Below, piece after piece: positions 54,458 through 64,000 of a stretch of DNA of 64,000 nucleotides. The notes beneath the pieces were generated by a model. It worked only from the letters and a program-made list of their open reading frames with translations. It was not told the origin of the DNA and did no database searches. The stretch covers positions 22,501 through 86,500 of the forward strand of contig JAFEVB010000020.1 of assembly GCA_032629725.1 (NCBI GenBank). The letters are read 5' to 3'. Position 1 is the stretch's first letter. Each line of letters opens with the position of its first letter. The stretch comes from Gremmenia infestans. Taxonomy: Eukaryota; Ascomycota; Leotiomycetes; Helotiales; Hamatocanthoscyphaceae. The translations under genes and the position numbers were made by a program.

Positions 54458-55902
54458 GACTGATGGTGTTTGAAGATGAAGATGTGGAAGAGAAATGGAT
54501 TGGAGAGTGTGTGGAACAAGTCTTCTTTAGCACCCGAGAAGCGACCTTTAAACATGACACCACGACTCACTCTAGTTCCGGCACAAGTATTAGAGTACCT
54601 CATGGAGCTTGGAACCGGTGACACCGTAGACTAAGGTAAAGAGGGTGGACACATCGGAGGAAGGATTTTATGGATTTCTGGTCTGAGTGGTCTGGGAGTA
54701 CTTGGAGAAAACTCCATTTTTACTATGGTAATACCTCCTCAACAACCACTCAGAAACAGATGATTTGTGTGTAGAGATTCGCTCGCTCCGATGTGTCCTC
54801 AGCGGGGTCGCCATGGAAGAAAGAGGGTCCAAAGCGGACCTTCTTTCCTTCCAACATGATGCGCTTTTTCTTGACACAGTCAGGAAGGAAGGATTAGTGG
54901 GTACTTGTAGAAGCCTCAATTTACGTAACGCGGGATCACTTAAGCGCGCACTGTGATGCAGTCGTTTTAGTCAGCAATCCGGTCCTAGAGCCCTTTGTTC
55001 TACAGTAGGATCCATCCAGATGCGAGTCCCCATATGAATATCGCGTAAACCCGATGACAGTCACTAATCTGGTGCTTTTAGCTTTTGGCTCTTAGCTCTA
55101 CGAAGCAGTTTGGTTTGTTGAATCGTTAGGCTGTGGCCTACTCCAGTACAATACACACTTTCTAGAAGACTAAAATGTGTAGACGAACCTCGGGTTACCT
55201 GCATGATTAGGGAGCTCTCCTCTGCACTGCACTGCACCCCGCTTGATCTTGACATTTCCTAGAGAGCAAAGTGCGGGGTGACGGCACGGCTTGCGGGATT
55301 GATACCGTTCGAAGGTATCCCTTGGATGTACCTACCTACCTAGGTATGGCAGCGACCACCCCTTCCCCTTCTAGAAGTAATTGATTATTCCCACTAGGCG
55401 CTGTCCATACTCCGTAGCTCTTTGGAGCATCACATCTGAGGTTCAAATGGCTTAGTACGAAAGTAGGATTTGTCTGGCACGCTACGGAGTGATCGAGTGC
55501 ATTGCAGATCCACCTACTGCAACGGTGCGGTAACGGGAAACGATCTGCTATACAGGAGCAGCAGGCGGCCTGACGATATTGAGGGTTTTAACTCAATCAC
55601 GAGGTACGCCGTATTACTTCGTCGGTACCTATTTCAGTCTCATATACCTACCTTTGCTAGTTGTAAGTCTGAAACATTCCTTTCCGACAACATAGGATAA
55701 TTAACTCAATCTAGTAAGGATTTACTGGTAAGGTACGAGTAGATGAGCAACGTACTCGTAATGGACACTTATTACAGTATTACTATACGGAATACTCCGA
55801 ACGCGGCTCTCGGCTTAACTAGGTGCTAAATTTACGGAGTACATCAGGTTTTCATCAAGTAAACGTTTGAACTACGAAGTAAAGTTAGTAAAGGAATAAC
55901 AT
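54458..55902. other. Intergenic, no gene seen
   Basis: Includes the promoter of the transporter. Short frames at 54668, 54765 and 55470 carry no family features. Several tacctacctaggta-type short repeats occur. Confidence 0.45.
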
Positions 55903-56148
55903 ATGTACATTCCTGTACTATTATTTATTGGTTTGGGGTCTTTTTCTCGGCCCTGCGCTTCTCAACCCAACTCTACAATTGATTGCAAACAGCTTGTAGA
56001 TGACTCAGAATTTAAGGTAATTTCGGTATCTCTAGAATATTATAATACCTTATTGCCAAAAGAACATATAGCGGATACTATCCCAAAAGACTATGAGTCG
56101 ATTGATTCAAGTCCTCCGGACCAAAACTCGGTTGAACAAATGGTTTGA
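55903..56148 (+). CDS. Possible small secreted protein
   Basis: An 81-codon frame begins with a plausible signal peptide (MYIPVLLFIGLGSFSRPCAS) followed by NSTIDCKQLVDDSEF. No family is recognised, there is only one Cys in the mature part, and no intron is obvious. It could be a chance frame, since composition around it is ordinary intergenic. Confidence 0.3.
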   Translation: MYIPVLLFIGLGSFSRPCASQPNSTIDCKQLVDDSEFKVISVSLEYYNTLLPKEHIADTIPKDYESIDSSPPDQNSVEQMV

Positions 56149-56272
56149 GTGAGTTCGTCGCGACGCGTCGGTGACATCATTGTCATTTGAATTTACAGTA
56201 CGGCGGTAGACTCCTCATCCCATGTGCTTCTCTCATCTACAACCTTACACCAATTCCAAATCATCCATATAA

Positions 56273-57409
56273 ATGTCATCAGAAACGGTTAAAATGTCAC
56301 ACGCAACCCGCGATATCCTAATGAGGGTCAGGAAGATGATTCCGCCTATGCTCGACAAATTCCACAAAGGTAGCCCTCAATCATCCCACCACAATACCTC
56401 TCTAACCCTTCGCCGTAGGACAAATGGGCCGCATAGCAGTAATAGGAGGCAGCGAAGACTACACCGGCGCCCCTTACTTCTCCGCCATGGCTTCTGCTAA
56501 GCTCGGCGCCGACATGGTACCCCTCCCTCCCAACTCCATCTGTCGAAAGCTAACCTCTCTCACCTCCCAGAGCCATGTAATCTGCGAACCGCAGGCAGCA
56601 CAGGTAATCAAAACCTACTCCCCAAACCTAATGGTGCACCCACTCATGCGGCAATCCTCGCACGCCTCTGCCGAAACAACCTCGTCTTCCATCGCCGCTG
56701 CCATCATTGACATGCTACCCCGCCTACACGTCCTCGTTATCGGGCCTGGATTAGGAAGAGATACACTTATGCAGGATACATGCGCGCACGTAATCAAAGC
56801 AGCGAGGGAGAAGAAGATGCCGTTTGTGCTGGATGCAGATGGGTTAGCTCTTGCGCAGTCGAAACCAGAGCTGGTGCAGGGATATAAAGAGTGCATCTTA
56901 ACGCCGAATGTGGTTGAGTTTGGACGGTTGTGTAAGAGTAAGGGGATTGATACTGAAGGGTTGGGGGATGCGGAGGGAGCGGAAAAGTTGGCGAAGGCGT
57001 TTGGAGGTGTTACGATTGTAAGGAAGGGGAAAGAGGATTATGTTAGTAATGGAGAGAAGACGTATATATGTGATATTGAGGGCGGGCTGAAGAGGAGTGG
57101 AGGGCAGGGAGATACGCTGACGGGGAGTTTGGCTACGTTCCTAGGGTGGAGAAAGGCGTATTTGGATGGGTTGTGGGAGCATGAGGGGGATTTAGATGAC
57201 GTTGAGTTGCTGGCTTTGGCTGCTTTTGGTGGCAGTGCTCTGACGAGGGTGCGTTATTTGATTGTTTGATGATATCTTGCTAATTTTTATAGGAATGTTC
57301 GAAACTAGCCTTCATGAAGAAAGGACGGAGTCTGCAGGCAAGTGATCTGACTGAAGAAGTCCATGTTGCATTCATAAACCTCTTTGATGAGCCAACGCCA
57401 AAACTGTAA
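56273..57409 (+). CDS. NAXD: ATP-dependent (S)-NAD(P)H-hydrate dehydratase
   Basis: Repairs hydrated NADH and NADPH (NAD(P)HX) back to the cofactor, using ATP. Three exons (56273-56369, 56419-57248, 57293-57409) give 347 residues. Motifs of the ribokinase-like CARKD fold: GRIAVIGGSEDYTGAPYFSA, VIGPGLGRDTL, FVLDADGLAL, ILTPNVVEFGRL, and the phosphate loop SGGQGDTLTGSLATFLG. The third exon supplies the conserved C terminus (GRSLQASDLTEEVHVAF). The yeast homologue is YKL151C. A second Met at 56294 is a possible start. It lies with two NAD-synthesis genes in the same segment. Confidence 0.94.
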
Positions 57410-58032
57410 TAGTAAAACGAAGATTCATTAGAGGATGGCAAGAGGTATAACAGCACTTGGGAATGTCGAGGCCAATCACGTGTAGGGATGTGTATGGTTT
57501 TTACTCGGGTGCTTTCGTGACACCTACGCATACTCGAGTTATACTAAACGAAACTGAACTTAAGGGAAAGGCAAACCCTCTAGCCACCCTATATAAGCTT
57601 GAAAGGGAGACCTCTCTGACCACAAGCACCCAGTCACTTCAATTTACATCTCAAAGGATCACGTAGAATTATCCGCGTCCGAGTATCGTTTCGATCGCGA
57701 GGTTACCACGCCACTCAATCCTCAGGATATTGATTCGTCGTAAACTGTTGCGGGTGATAGCGGGGCGTCGGCGTCATCCCAATCCCTACCTACACCAGAA
57801 TCAAGTTTTGGCTTCCACGTGACTCTTTCCATCAAGATCTCGATGAAACCAGGGAATAAGATTCAAGTCCCATTCTATAAGTATTAAAGTATTACCCCGC
57901 AATACCTAGAAAGGTCTGGAACAAACTGCAAAAGACTGCGATACATCTTCAAACCGTGAAAGACATCAAAGGACTAGCATAAATTCGCCGAGCCATAAAA
58001 CCAAAGCATTGCAGTCCCTCAAGTCTCTCAGC

Positions 58033-58759
58033 ATGGTACTGGGAATTCTCACATCCATCGCAGCATGCCCTGCCATTATTGGAACGACGGAGGCCGTTCG
58101 ATCGGGTCAAAAGCAGAATGCGAGAGAGAAACATAGAAGTCGAAAAGCAAACCTCTCGGTATCTTGCTCAGATCCATCACGAAAAGCGCGGGATATACAT
58201 GGCGGTACAGTTGTTCTAAAAGATAAGAAGGTATAGGGACTCCTACCTCCAATAGCGTGGAAAGAAACAATTACTAACAAAAAACTCATAGCTTTATGTT
58301 ACAACCGTAAATCCAAAATCGAAATTTCCTGAAGACTTCGAAAATGACGCGGACCGGATACAGCAGTATGGACACATCTTTGCGGGATATTTCTTCCCCT
58401 ATCCAGAGAGCAAATGGGGACGTCGAGGTGAAGGCTACGTCTCTACCATTGCGGATGATCCTCCTCAGCTTAATTGGATTTACGTGGATAAGGATACCTA
58501 CGAAGTGAAATACGGTCTTCGTGTTGAGACGGAAGGACATCTGGTTGGGCCCTGGAATGTCACGCCAATTGATAGAAGACTTACCTTTGATGGGTGGGAA
58601 GGGTTTACTGTTGTGGAAGAGGGTGAAGGGGTTTGGGCGCTGTATTTTGATGTGGATGATGATGGGCTGAGTGAGAAGATACCGGCGGATCAGAGGATCA
58701 TGGAGGTGGAACTGACGAGAAAAGAGTTGAGGATGGCCAAGGGAGATCCTATAATGTGA
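58033..58759 (+). CDS. Conserved ascomycete protein of unknown function
   Basis: Exons 58033-58230 and 58292-58759 give 221 residues (GTATAG, CTAAC, ATAG intron). The start MVLGILTSIAACPAIIGTTE is short-hydrophobic, followed by VRSGQKQNAREKHRSRKANL and, in the second exon, HIFAGYFFPYPESKWGRRGE, LNWIYVDKDTYEVKYG and WNVTPIDRRLTFDGWEGF. I recall similar proteins in many ascomycetes without assigned function. The stop lies 21 bp from the stop of the convergent riboflavin synthase gene. Met at 58009 is an alternative start. Confidence 0.8.
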
Positions 58760-58780
58760 TGGAATACACATCTTGTTCAT

Positions 58781-59523
58781 CTACTTCGTCTGTGCTAGCT
58801 TTGCCTCCACAATTCTCTCCACCATCTTCTGGAGAATGGCAGGCTCCCCACTACTACCCTTTGAAAAGTAGCCTTCGACAGCCTTCTCTACGTACTTGCC
58901 AATCTGGTCGACTTCGACATTAACCTCATCTCCCAAGGTTTTACTTGCAATAACAACCTTCTCCTGTGTGTATGAAATCAACATGACTTCCCACCAACCC
59001 TCTTCGTCATCGACCTTGGTGACTGTCAGACTCGCTCCATCCAATGTGACATATCCCTTTTCAACCACATATCTAAGGACAGCCTTATCTCGGGGTTGAA
59101 ATCTGAATGTAATCGCATTTCCATCCGGCTGCGTTTTTAATATTGTGGCGATAGTGTCAACGTGGCCTTGCACAAAGTGTCCACCCATACGCGTAGTAGC
59201 TGAGACAGCCCGCTCCAAGTTGACTCGGCTGTTCTGCTTGAGGGAGCCAAGATTCGTCCGTCTGAGGGTTTCGGGCGCGACGCCGACTTTGAAGGAGGAT
59301 TGATCGAAAGATGTGACAGTTAAGCAGGTGCCGTTTATGCTGATACTGTCCCCGAGATGGCAATCGGCCAGGATCTCGGAGGCGTTGGAAATGGTGAGTG
59401 TTGTACCACCATCTTCGGCTTGATGATTGAGTTCGGAGACATCTAGAGGGAATTAGCCAAGCTCCCCTTTCCTATTAGTTGAAGGAACAGACCTCCTATT
59501 ATCTCAACGATTCCTGTAAACAT
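58781..59523 (-). CDS. RIB5: Riboflavin synthase
   Basis: Dismutates two 6,7-dimethyl-8-ribityllumazines to riboflavin. Exons 59493-59523 and 58781-59442 give 230 residues. The two lumazine-binding barrels are visible: MFTGIVEIIG...DSISINGTCLTVTSF...SRVNLERA, then GHFVQGHVDTIA...GYVTLDGASLTV. The 10-codon first exon is joined by a 50-nt intron with a GTCTGT donor, a weak but in-frame donor that restores the standard N terminus. Divergent from nicotinate phosphoribosyltransferase (732 bp apart). Confidence 0.95.
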
Positions 59524-60255
59524 GATGGAGCTGTATTGAAGAGCAGCAAAATCTTGACGAAGGTACTTCTGGGAGATCCCCCTCCACCAACCCCACCATG
59601 GATAAATTATTTATCCGGGAGCTAAAGCGAATTCGGAGGATATGTAGCTACTCGTAGTTCCCTTCCTATTTTTCTGTGAACGAACCGAGGGGACGTATAA
59701 CTGACTATTATAAACTAAAGTTTACTACATTGTACGTATTCCAGGCGATTCTGACTTCGTTGTATATCGTTCTTATTCATAGGTACTTTTGATCATCGGA
59801 GGACGGAAGCGGCCGGGAGGAATTGGGGTGGGAGTGGGGTGGAGTGGGGTGGAGGGGTAAGTTACAAGTCCGAAACCTCTACGTAGACATGTAGGAAATA
59901 TATCCCAACCCTATTCCATTGAGGTGTTTGCACAACGGACTAGATCCCACTTCTGGGAAAACACGAATATCTAATCAGAAGAGTATACGACTTCTCCGTC
60001 CTCTTCGCAAGATCTTTGGGCTGGATGAGCCCTCGCTTAGCAATCGAAGTTATTTATTTTATCTTAGGGTCCTACTGTAGTAGGTAAGTAGTACCGGGTA
60101 CCGATTTCGCAACAAATCCTCTGCACAAAGCTCCTTTCAAATAAAAAATATCTGGAACCCCCATACATCATTAGACACTCACAGCTTCTTAAGTAGCAGC
60201 CCGTCGTCTGCCCTTCACTTCCTCCCATCCTCCTTCTGCAAACCTTCACTTCGCC
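59524..60255. promoter_or_regulatory. Divergent promoter region, riboflavin synthase / nicotinate phosphoribosyltransferase
   Basis: No gene inside. It includes a gtggggtggag tandem motif at 59829-59855. No factor sites could be assigned with confidence. Confidence 0.4.
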
Positions 60256-61731
60256 ATGGACTTCAATGGTTCATCGCCCTTTCCCGAGGGAGTCATCTCC
60301 TTCCTCGACACCGACTTGTACAAGTTGACTATGCAATGCGCCGTCCTCAGATACTTTTCAGATGTCAAGGTCACCTACGCCTTTCACAACAGAACCCCCG
60401 AGAAGAAGCTTTCCAGGGCCGCCTTCCGCTGGCTTCAGATCCAAATCAATAGTATGCTTGTTATCCTTCAACCTTGCGCGAGACTTCACTGACAACCTCA
60501 AACAGAACTTGGTAACATTGCGCTCTCAAACGACGAACTCCGCTTCCTGCAGAATACTTGCACGTATCTGAATAAACCCTATCTCGACTTCCTCAAAGAG
60601 TTCCGCCTCAATCCTCGCGATCAAATCGAAGCCTCCTTCACGCCCGAGAAAGACACTGGAAGTGAGGATGATATCGGTGAATTCTGCCTGACGATCAAGG
60701 GTTTATGGGTCGAGACGATTCTCTACGAGATCCCCCTCTTGGCCCTGACGAGCGAAGCCTACTTCCGATTCATGGACACCGACTGGACATATGATGGACA
60801 AGAAGACAAGGCCTATGCTAAGGGAATGCGCCTCCTCGAGGCTGGCTGTGTCGTTTCCGAGTTCGGAACCAGACGGAGAAGAGATTATCATACGCAGGCG
60901 CTGGTATTCCGAGGCTTGGTCAAGGCGAAGAAGGCAGGGGAGAAGGCCGGTCTGCCAGGCGCAATTTCGGGAACAAGTAATGTCCATTTGGCAATGAGGT
61001 TCGGAATTCCTCCAATTGGCACAGTCGCACACGAATGGTTCATGGGCGTCGCCGCTATCACCGGGGATTATAAGACGGCTACGACGACTGCATTAAAACA
61101 TTGGGTTGACTGTTTCGGAGAAGGCGTTCTAGGAATTGCACTCACGGATACCTTCGGCACGTCTGTCTTTCTGGAATCCTTCAAGCAATCTATACCCCGC
61201 ATGACGACGACCGGGGATGGCAAGACCTCCGAGGTACCTTTAGAAACTTCTTTGGACAAGATCGATGGAAAAGCAAAGACTTTTGCGGACGTTTTCGCTG
61301 GCGTTCGACAAGACTCTGGCGACCCTGCCGACTTCGTTAAGATTATGCGACGGTTTTATGATGAGCAAGGGATCGAGGACAAGAAAACCATTGTTTTCTC
61401 TGATTCTCTCAATATCGACCTATGTATACAGTACAAGAAGATATCCGACGATGCTGGTTTCAACACAACTTTCGGTGTTGGCACTTTTTTCACCAACGAT
61501 TTCATCCACCAGAGTACGGGCACCAAATCTACTCCACTTAATATTGTCATCAAGCTCGGCTCCGCAGCGGGAAACCAAGCTATCAAGATTAGTGATAATA
61601 TAGGAAAGAATACGGGTCATAAGGAGACTGTCGAGAAGGTGAAGAGGGAGTTGGGATATGTCGAGAGAGAGTGGAAGGGTGGTGACGAAGCTAGTAGATG
61701 GGGAAAAGACGGCGAGCCGTTAAAGAACTGA
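60256..61731 (+). CDS. NPT1: Nicotinate phosphoribosyltransferase
   Basis: Salvages nicotinate to nicotinate mononucleotide with PRPP and ATP (Preiss-Handler route). Exons 60256-60451 and 60506-61731 give 473 residues. Motifs: SFLDTDLYKLTMQCAVL, VTYAFHNRTP, SEFGTRRRRDYHTQ, GAISGTSNVHLAMRFGIPPIGTVAHEWFM, LTDTFGTSVFL, GVRQDSGDP, IVFSDSLNID and FGVGTFFTND. Intron GTATGC...AAACAG. With BNA6 and NAXD it brings de novo synthesis, salvage and repair of NAD into one 14-kb stretch. Confidence 0.95.
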
Positions 61732-62080
61732 ATCTTAGGATAGCTGGATCTTGACTTTTTGGCATGCATGGATGGCGTTTTTGGGGGCGGCGTTCTTGGG
61801 AAGACATTAGATACTGTAGATAGCGGGGTTTGATATCTCTAGTCTATGGAGCACTCTATACTGTATAAAGTCCGTTATTAGAGAAGCTTTATGCTGCATT
61901 GCCATCCCTTTCTCTGGCCTCTCTTTTCCTCGCTAAGTTGAGACGTGACATCCTACGTCTTCCTCTGTTACAGAGACAGACTTCTTATATCTATCCTGTC
62001 TAGCATATATGTTTTAGAATACTAGCTATTTTCAAAAGGCTTAGAACCCAATACCCACGCATCTTATGTCGAAAGGGACG
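61732..62080. other. 3' region between convergent genes
   Basis: 349 bp between the convergent NPT1 and phosphopantetheinyl transferase stops. AT-rich, no gene, probably both 3' UTRs. Confidence 0.5.
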
Positions 62081-63214
62081 TTAGGGGTATGCTTCTGCAA
62101 TATCTAGGACATCCGTCTCAAGATTCAACTCTAACCACTTCCCCATCACCGCTGAAGGTCTTACGCAACCTCCTACCATGTATGCAGGTCCTAGTGCGGA
62201 CAGAACCATATTCACGTCCTTGACTAGCTTCCCTCTGAAAAACATCTCGAAATCCTGGGCCACGTCTCCTACCTCTAAGGAAAATGGGTCGGCGCTGTCT
62301 TTTGCTGCTGGAGTTTGCACATTAGAGATCTCCAAGTCCTTCAACCAAGAAGCAAGCAGTGCCTCGCCAGTCATTTTGACATATGTCTCTCGTAGGCACC
62401 ACATAGCATAGAACCGCCGCAGCTTTACTTCGATGACCACGCTGCTTGGTAATTCCACGAACTCCTCTGGTGTGCCACCTCCTTTCGTGACCTTTATGTC
62501 GAGCTTTCTGTTCCTCCACTGACATCGTGACAGCATATCCTTTGCATAACCCTCGATTTCTCCATCCATTATTCCAACCGACCTTGCCGAGACGGGCGAT
62601 AATTTCATGTCATTCACTTCTGAATCTGCAAACACGTCGCTATGGATATCAACCCAGGCGAAGAATCCCTCTTTGTCGATATTGGAATAATCATGAACTA
62701 ATCTTTCATTCGCACATACCACATCTGTCCCAACATCAACATGATTTTCGAATCCTATTGCAGCAATCAGGCTCACAATCCCCGCTTGATGGCTGACGTT
62801 GAAATCAATGTGCATGTGATCATCGCCTTCTGGAATGTAACACGGTTTCCCATGTGTCGGCTGTCTGGATATCTTGCTCTTTGACCATGGCACATTGCAG
62901 TATTTTGTAATAACAAGATGCTTCAGTAGATGAGAGGCAAGGCTCATCTTAGCATCTTTGACTTGGTAGTATCTCAGCACAGCTTCTTGCTCGGAAGAAG
63001 AAAGGAGAGCCAAAGCTCGGGAAGCCTTTTTGAATTAGCAAGGTGGGATAAAGTGACTGGAATTGACAGCCATGGATACGATACATACAACCGACTTCAG
63101 CTCTTGGACTTCATCCCTGGAGCGGGCCCTGTGCGGTACGGGCCACAAGTTGCGTGTGTCGAGGAGCCACTGGACGATCTGTGGCTCCGCTTTCTTGATG
63201 TTGTATGAAGCCAT
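62081..63214 (-). CDS. 4'-phosphopantetheinyl transferase (Sfp/NpgA type)
   Basis: Moves phosphopantetheine from CoA to carrier domains, activating PKS and NRPS enzymes and the Lys2 aminoadipate reductase of lysine synthesis. Exons 63089-63214 and 62081-63025 give 356 residues, using donor GTATGT and acceptor AAAAAG. Motifs: IDFNVSHQAG (about 115-124), VGTDVV (139-144, Mg-binding), and WCLRETYVKMTGEAL (251-265, the W-x-x-x-E-x-x-x-K helix). Its need for CoA links it to CAB2 and the PPCDC-like gene. A TGACTCA lies 169 bp upstream of the ATG. Confidence 0.94.
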
Positions 63215-63382
63215 TCTATTACTCTTGCTTGCTGCTTTCAAAGCATTGTGTGCTGTGGTGGGTTCCGAGGTAAGTCCATGTTTTCAGGACAGTTTCCAGA
63301 CTCCATCTCCGAATGACAACTGGTTGGTACCTAGGTACCTAAGGATTGACCACACGTGACCCTCGTACCAATTAACACTCCA

Positions 63383-63389
63383 TGACTCA
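63383..63389. promoter_or_regulatory. Possible CpcA/Gcn4 site upstream of the phosphopantetheinyl transferase
   Basis: TGACTCA, the consensus of the fungal cross-pathway (amino-acid starvation) activator, sits 169 bp upstream of the transferase ATG. A single 7-mer can occur by chance. Confidence 0.3.
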
Positions 63390-63608
63390 AAAGTGAAATT
63401 CTAATTCTCCACTAAGTGGCACAGAATTTTTGCAAGGAACCTATGTTTTATTATATAAAATTAGAAACTGTTCCTGTTACCCTAAGGTCGTTTAGAAAAC
63501 ACTGCATAGAAACAGCCTAAGCACTATTGCAACAGTAAAGAAAGAAAAAAAAGGCAAAAATTGCAAAAATGTGGTGTTTAAGCTATGCTTAAGCGCTGGG
63601 AATTGAGC

Positions 63609-63692
63609 CCAACGCGGGGGTCGAACCCGCAACCTTCAGATTGCTTCTTGATATAAGAGTCTGACGCTCTACCGATTGAGCTGGGAAGATGT
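63609..63692 (-). tRNA. tRNA-Lys(CUU)-like gene with a short intron
   Basis: On the minus strand the D arm (GCTCAATCGGTAGAGC), the anticodon region (CAGACTCTTA, then about 12 extra bases TATCAAGAAGCA, then ATCTG) and the T arm (GCGGGTTCGACCCCCGC) are intact and match fungal tRNA-Lys with anticodon CTT and an intron after position 37. The 3' acceptor strand reads GTTGGGC, but the 5' side (ATCTTCC then CA) pairs poorly, so the gene may be degenerate. A structure search should decide. Confidence 0.65.
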
Positions 63693-64000
63693 TAGTAACC
63701 ATTCTCATGATTCATCTTCTAGACTGTAACATACCTAGCCGGGCAGGCTTGTGTTTTTGAACGCAAAGTGGTTGTTTTCGTATATACTTACCAGAAGATA
63801 GGCGGGCCGGACAAGTGGGTCCTTGGCTTGAAAATTTGAAGAAGAAATTTGCGGCACCTTCATGGAACGACTGGGACTAATTTACATGCAATAATACTCG
63901 ACTATAGGGCAATTGGATGCTACTTAGAAACTATAGATAGTTTGCTATTTGTATGGTGTATTATTAGGTAATCAGGGCATGATGAAGGACTGTATAGTTT
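63693..64000. other. Window end, no gene seen
   Basis: AT-rich non-coding sequence after the tRNA. Confidence 0.45.

Noticed and set aside
16549..63214. Secondary-metabolite gene cluster
   Set aside because: No PKS, NRPS, terpene synthase or cluster regulator is present, the only P450 is broken, and the phosphopantetheinyl transferase is a housekeeping gene.

Overview
The window is nuclear DNA of a filamentous ascomycete (Pezizomycotina). Genes have short GT-AG introns with CTAAC/CTAAT branch sites, gene density is about one per 2 kb, and the transposons carry RIP-type damage (in-frame TAG stops that read as former TGG or CAG codons). A leotiomycete is plausible, but this cannot be settled from the sequence.

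Layout. 1-3600: an unusual locus on the minus strand. A conventional first exon (2667-2777, 37 codons with a signal peptide) is followed by 29 micro-exons, 28 of exactly 3 nt and one of 6 nt. Each is flanked by a near-identical intron of 60-65 nt with a canonical donor, branch site and acceptor. All boundaries are phase 0, so each micro-exon is one whole codon (one of them two codons). Read in order they contain no stop and give a cysteine-rich secreted peptide (8 Cys in 30 residues). A 16-bp triplication, a 37-bp minisatellite and inverted copies of a small hairpin element surround the gene. I consider this the most remarkable object here. 3600-12600: a transposon graveyard. A Tc1/mariner-like pseudogene contains two solo LTRs with perfect 5-bp target duplications and is cut off by a 6.46-kb RIP-damaged Ty3/chromovirus. 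That chromovirus carries an intact antisense ORF with a Zn2Cys6-like motif. An AT-rich remnant follows. 13000-16300: a decayed secreted Ser/Thr-rich protein gene split by a 124-bp MITE.

16500-63200: a gene-rich segment with a strong theme of cofactor, nucleotide and amino-acid precursor synthesis. It holds folylpolyglutamate synthase, histidinol-phosphate aminotransferase, dCMP deaminase, phosphopantothenate-cysteine ligase, SAICAR synthase, a homoaconitase pseudogene, lumazine synthase, GAR formyltransferase, a PPCDC-like flavoprotein fused to ankyrin-like repeats, 2-methylcitrate dehydratase, quinolinate phosphoribosyltransferase, NAD(P)HX dehydratase, riboflavin synthase, nicotinate phosphoribosyltransferase and a phosphopantetheinyl transferase. 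Interspersed are MEMO1, a membrane-fused spermidine-synthase-like protein, a DUF3074-like protein, Sec72, several secreted proteins, an amino-acid transporter and a broken P450. A tRNA-Lys(CUU)-like gene with an intron lies near the right end.

Several cofactor genes are divergent pairs with compact shared promoters. The linked functions include two late riboflavin enzymes, three NAD-related enzymes, CoA synthesis and use, and a folate enzyme with a folate-using purine enzyme. Exon joins below were worked out by hand from splice signals and protein-family continuity; none is backed by transcript data.
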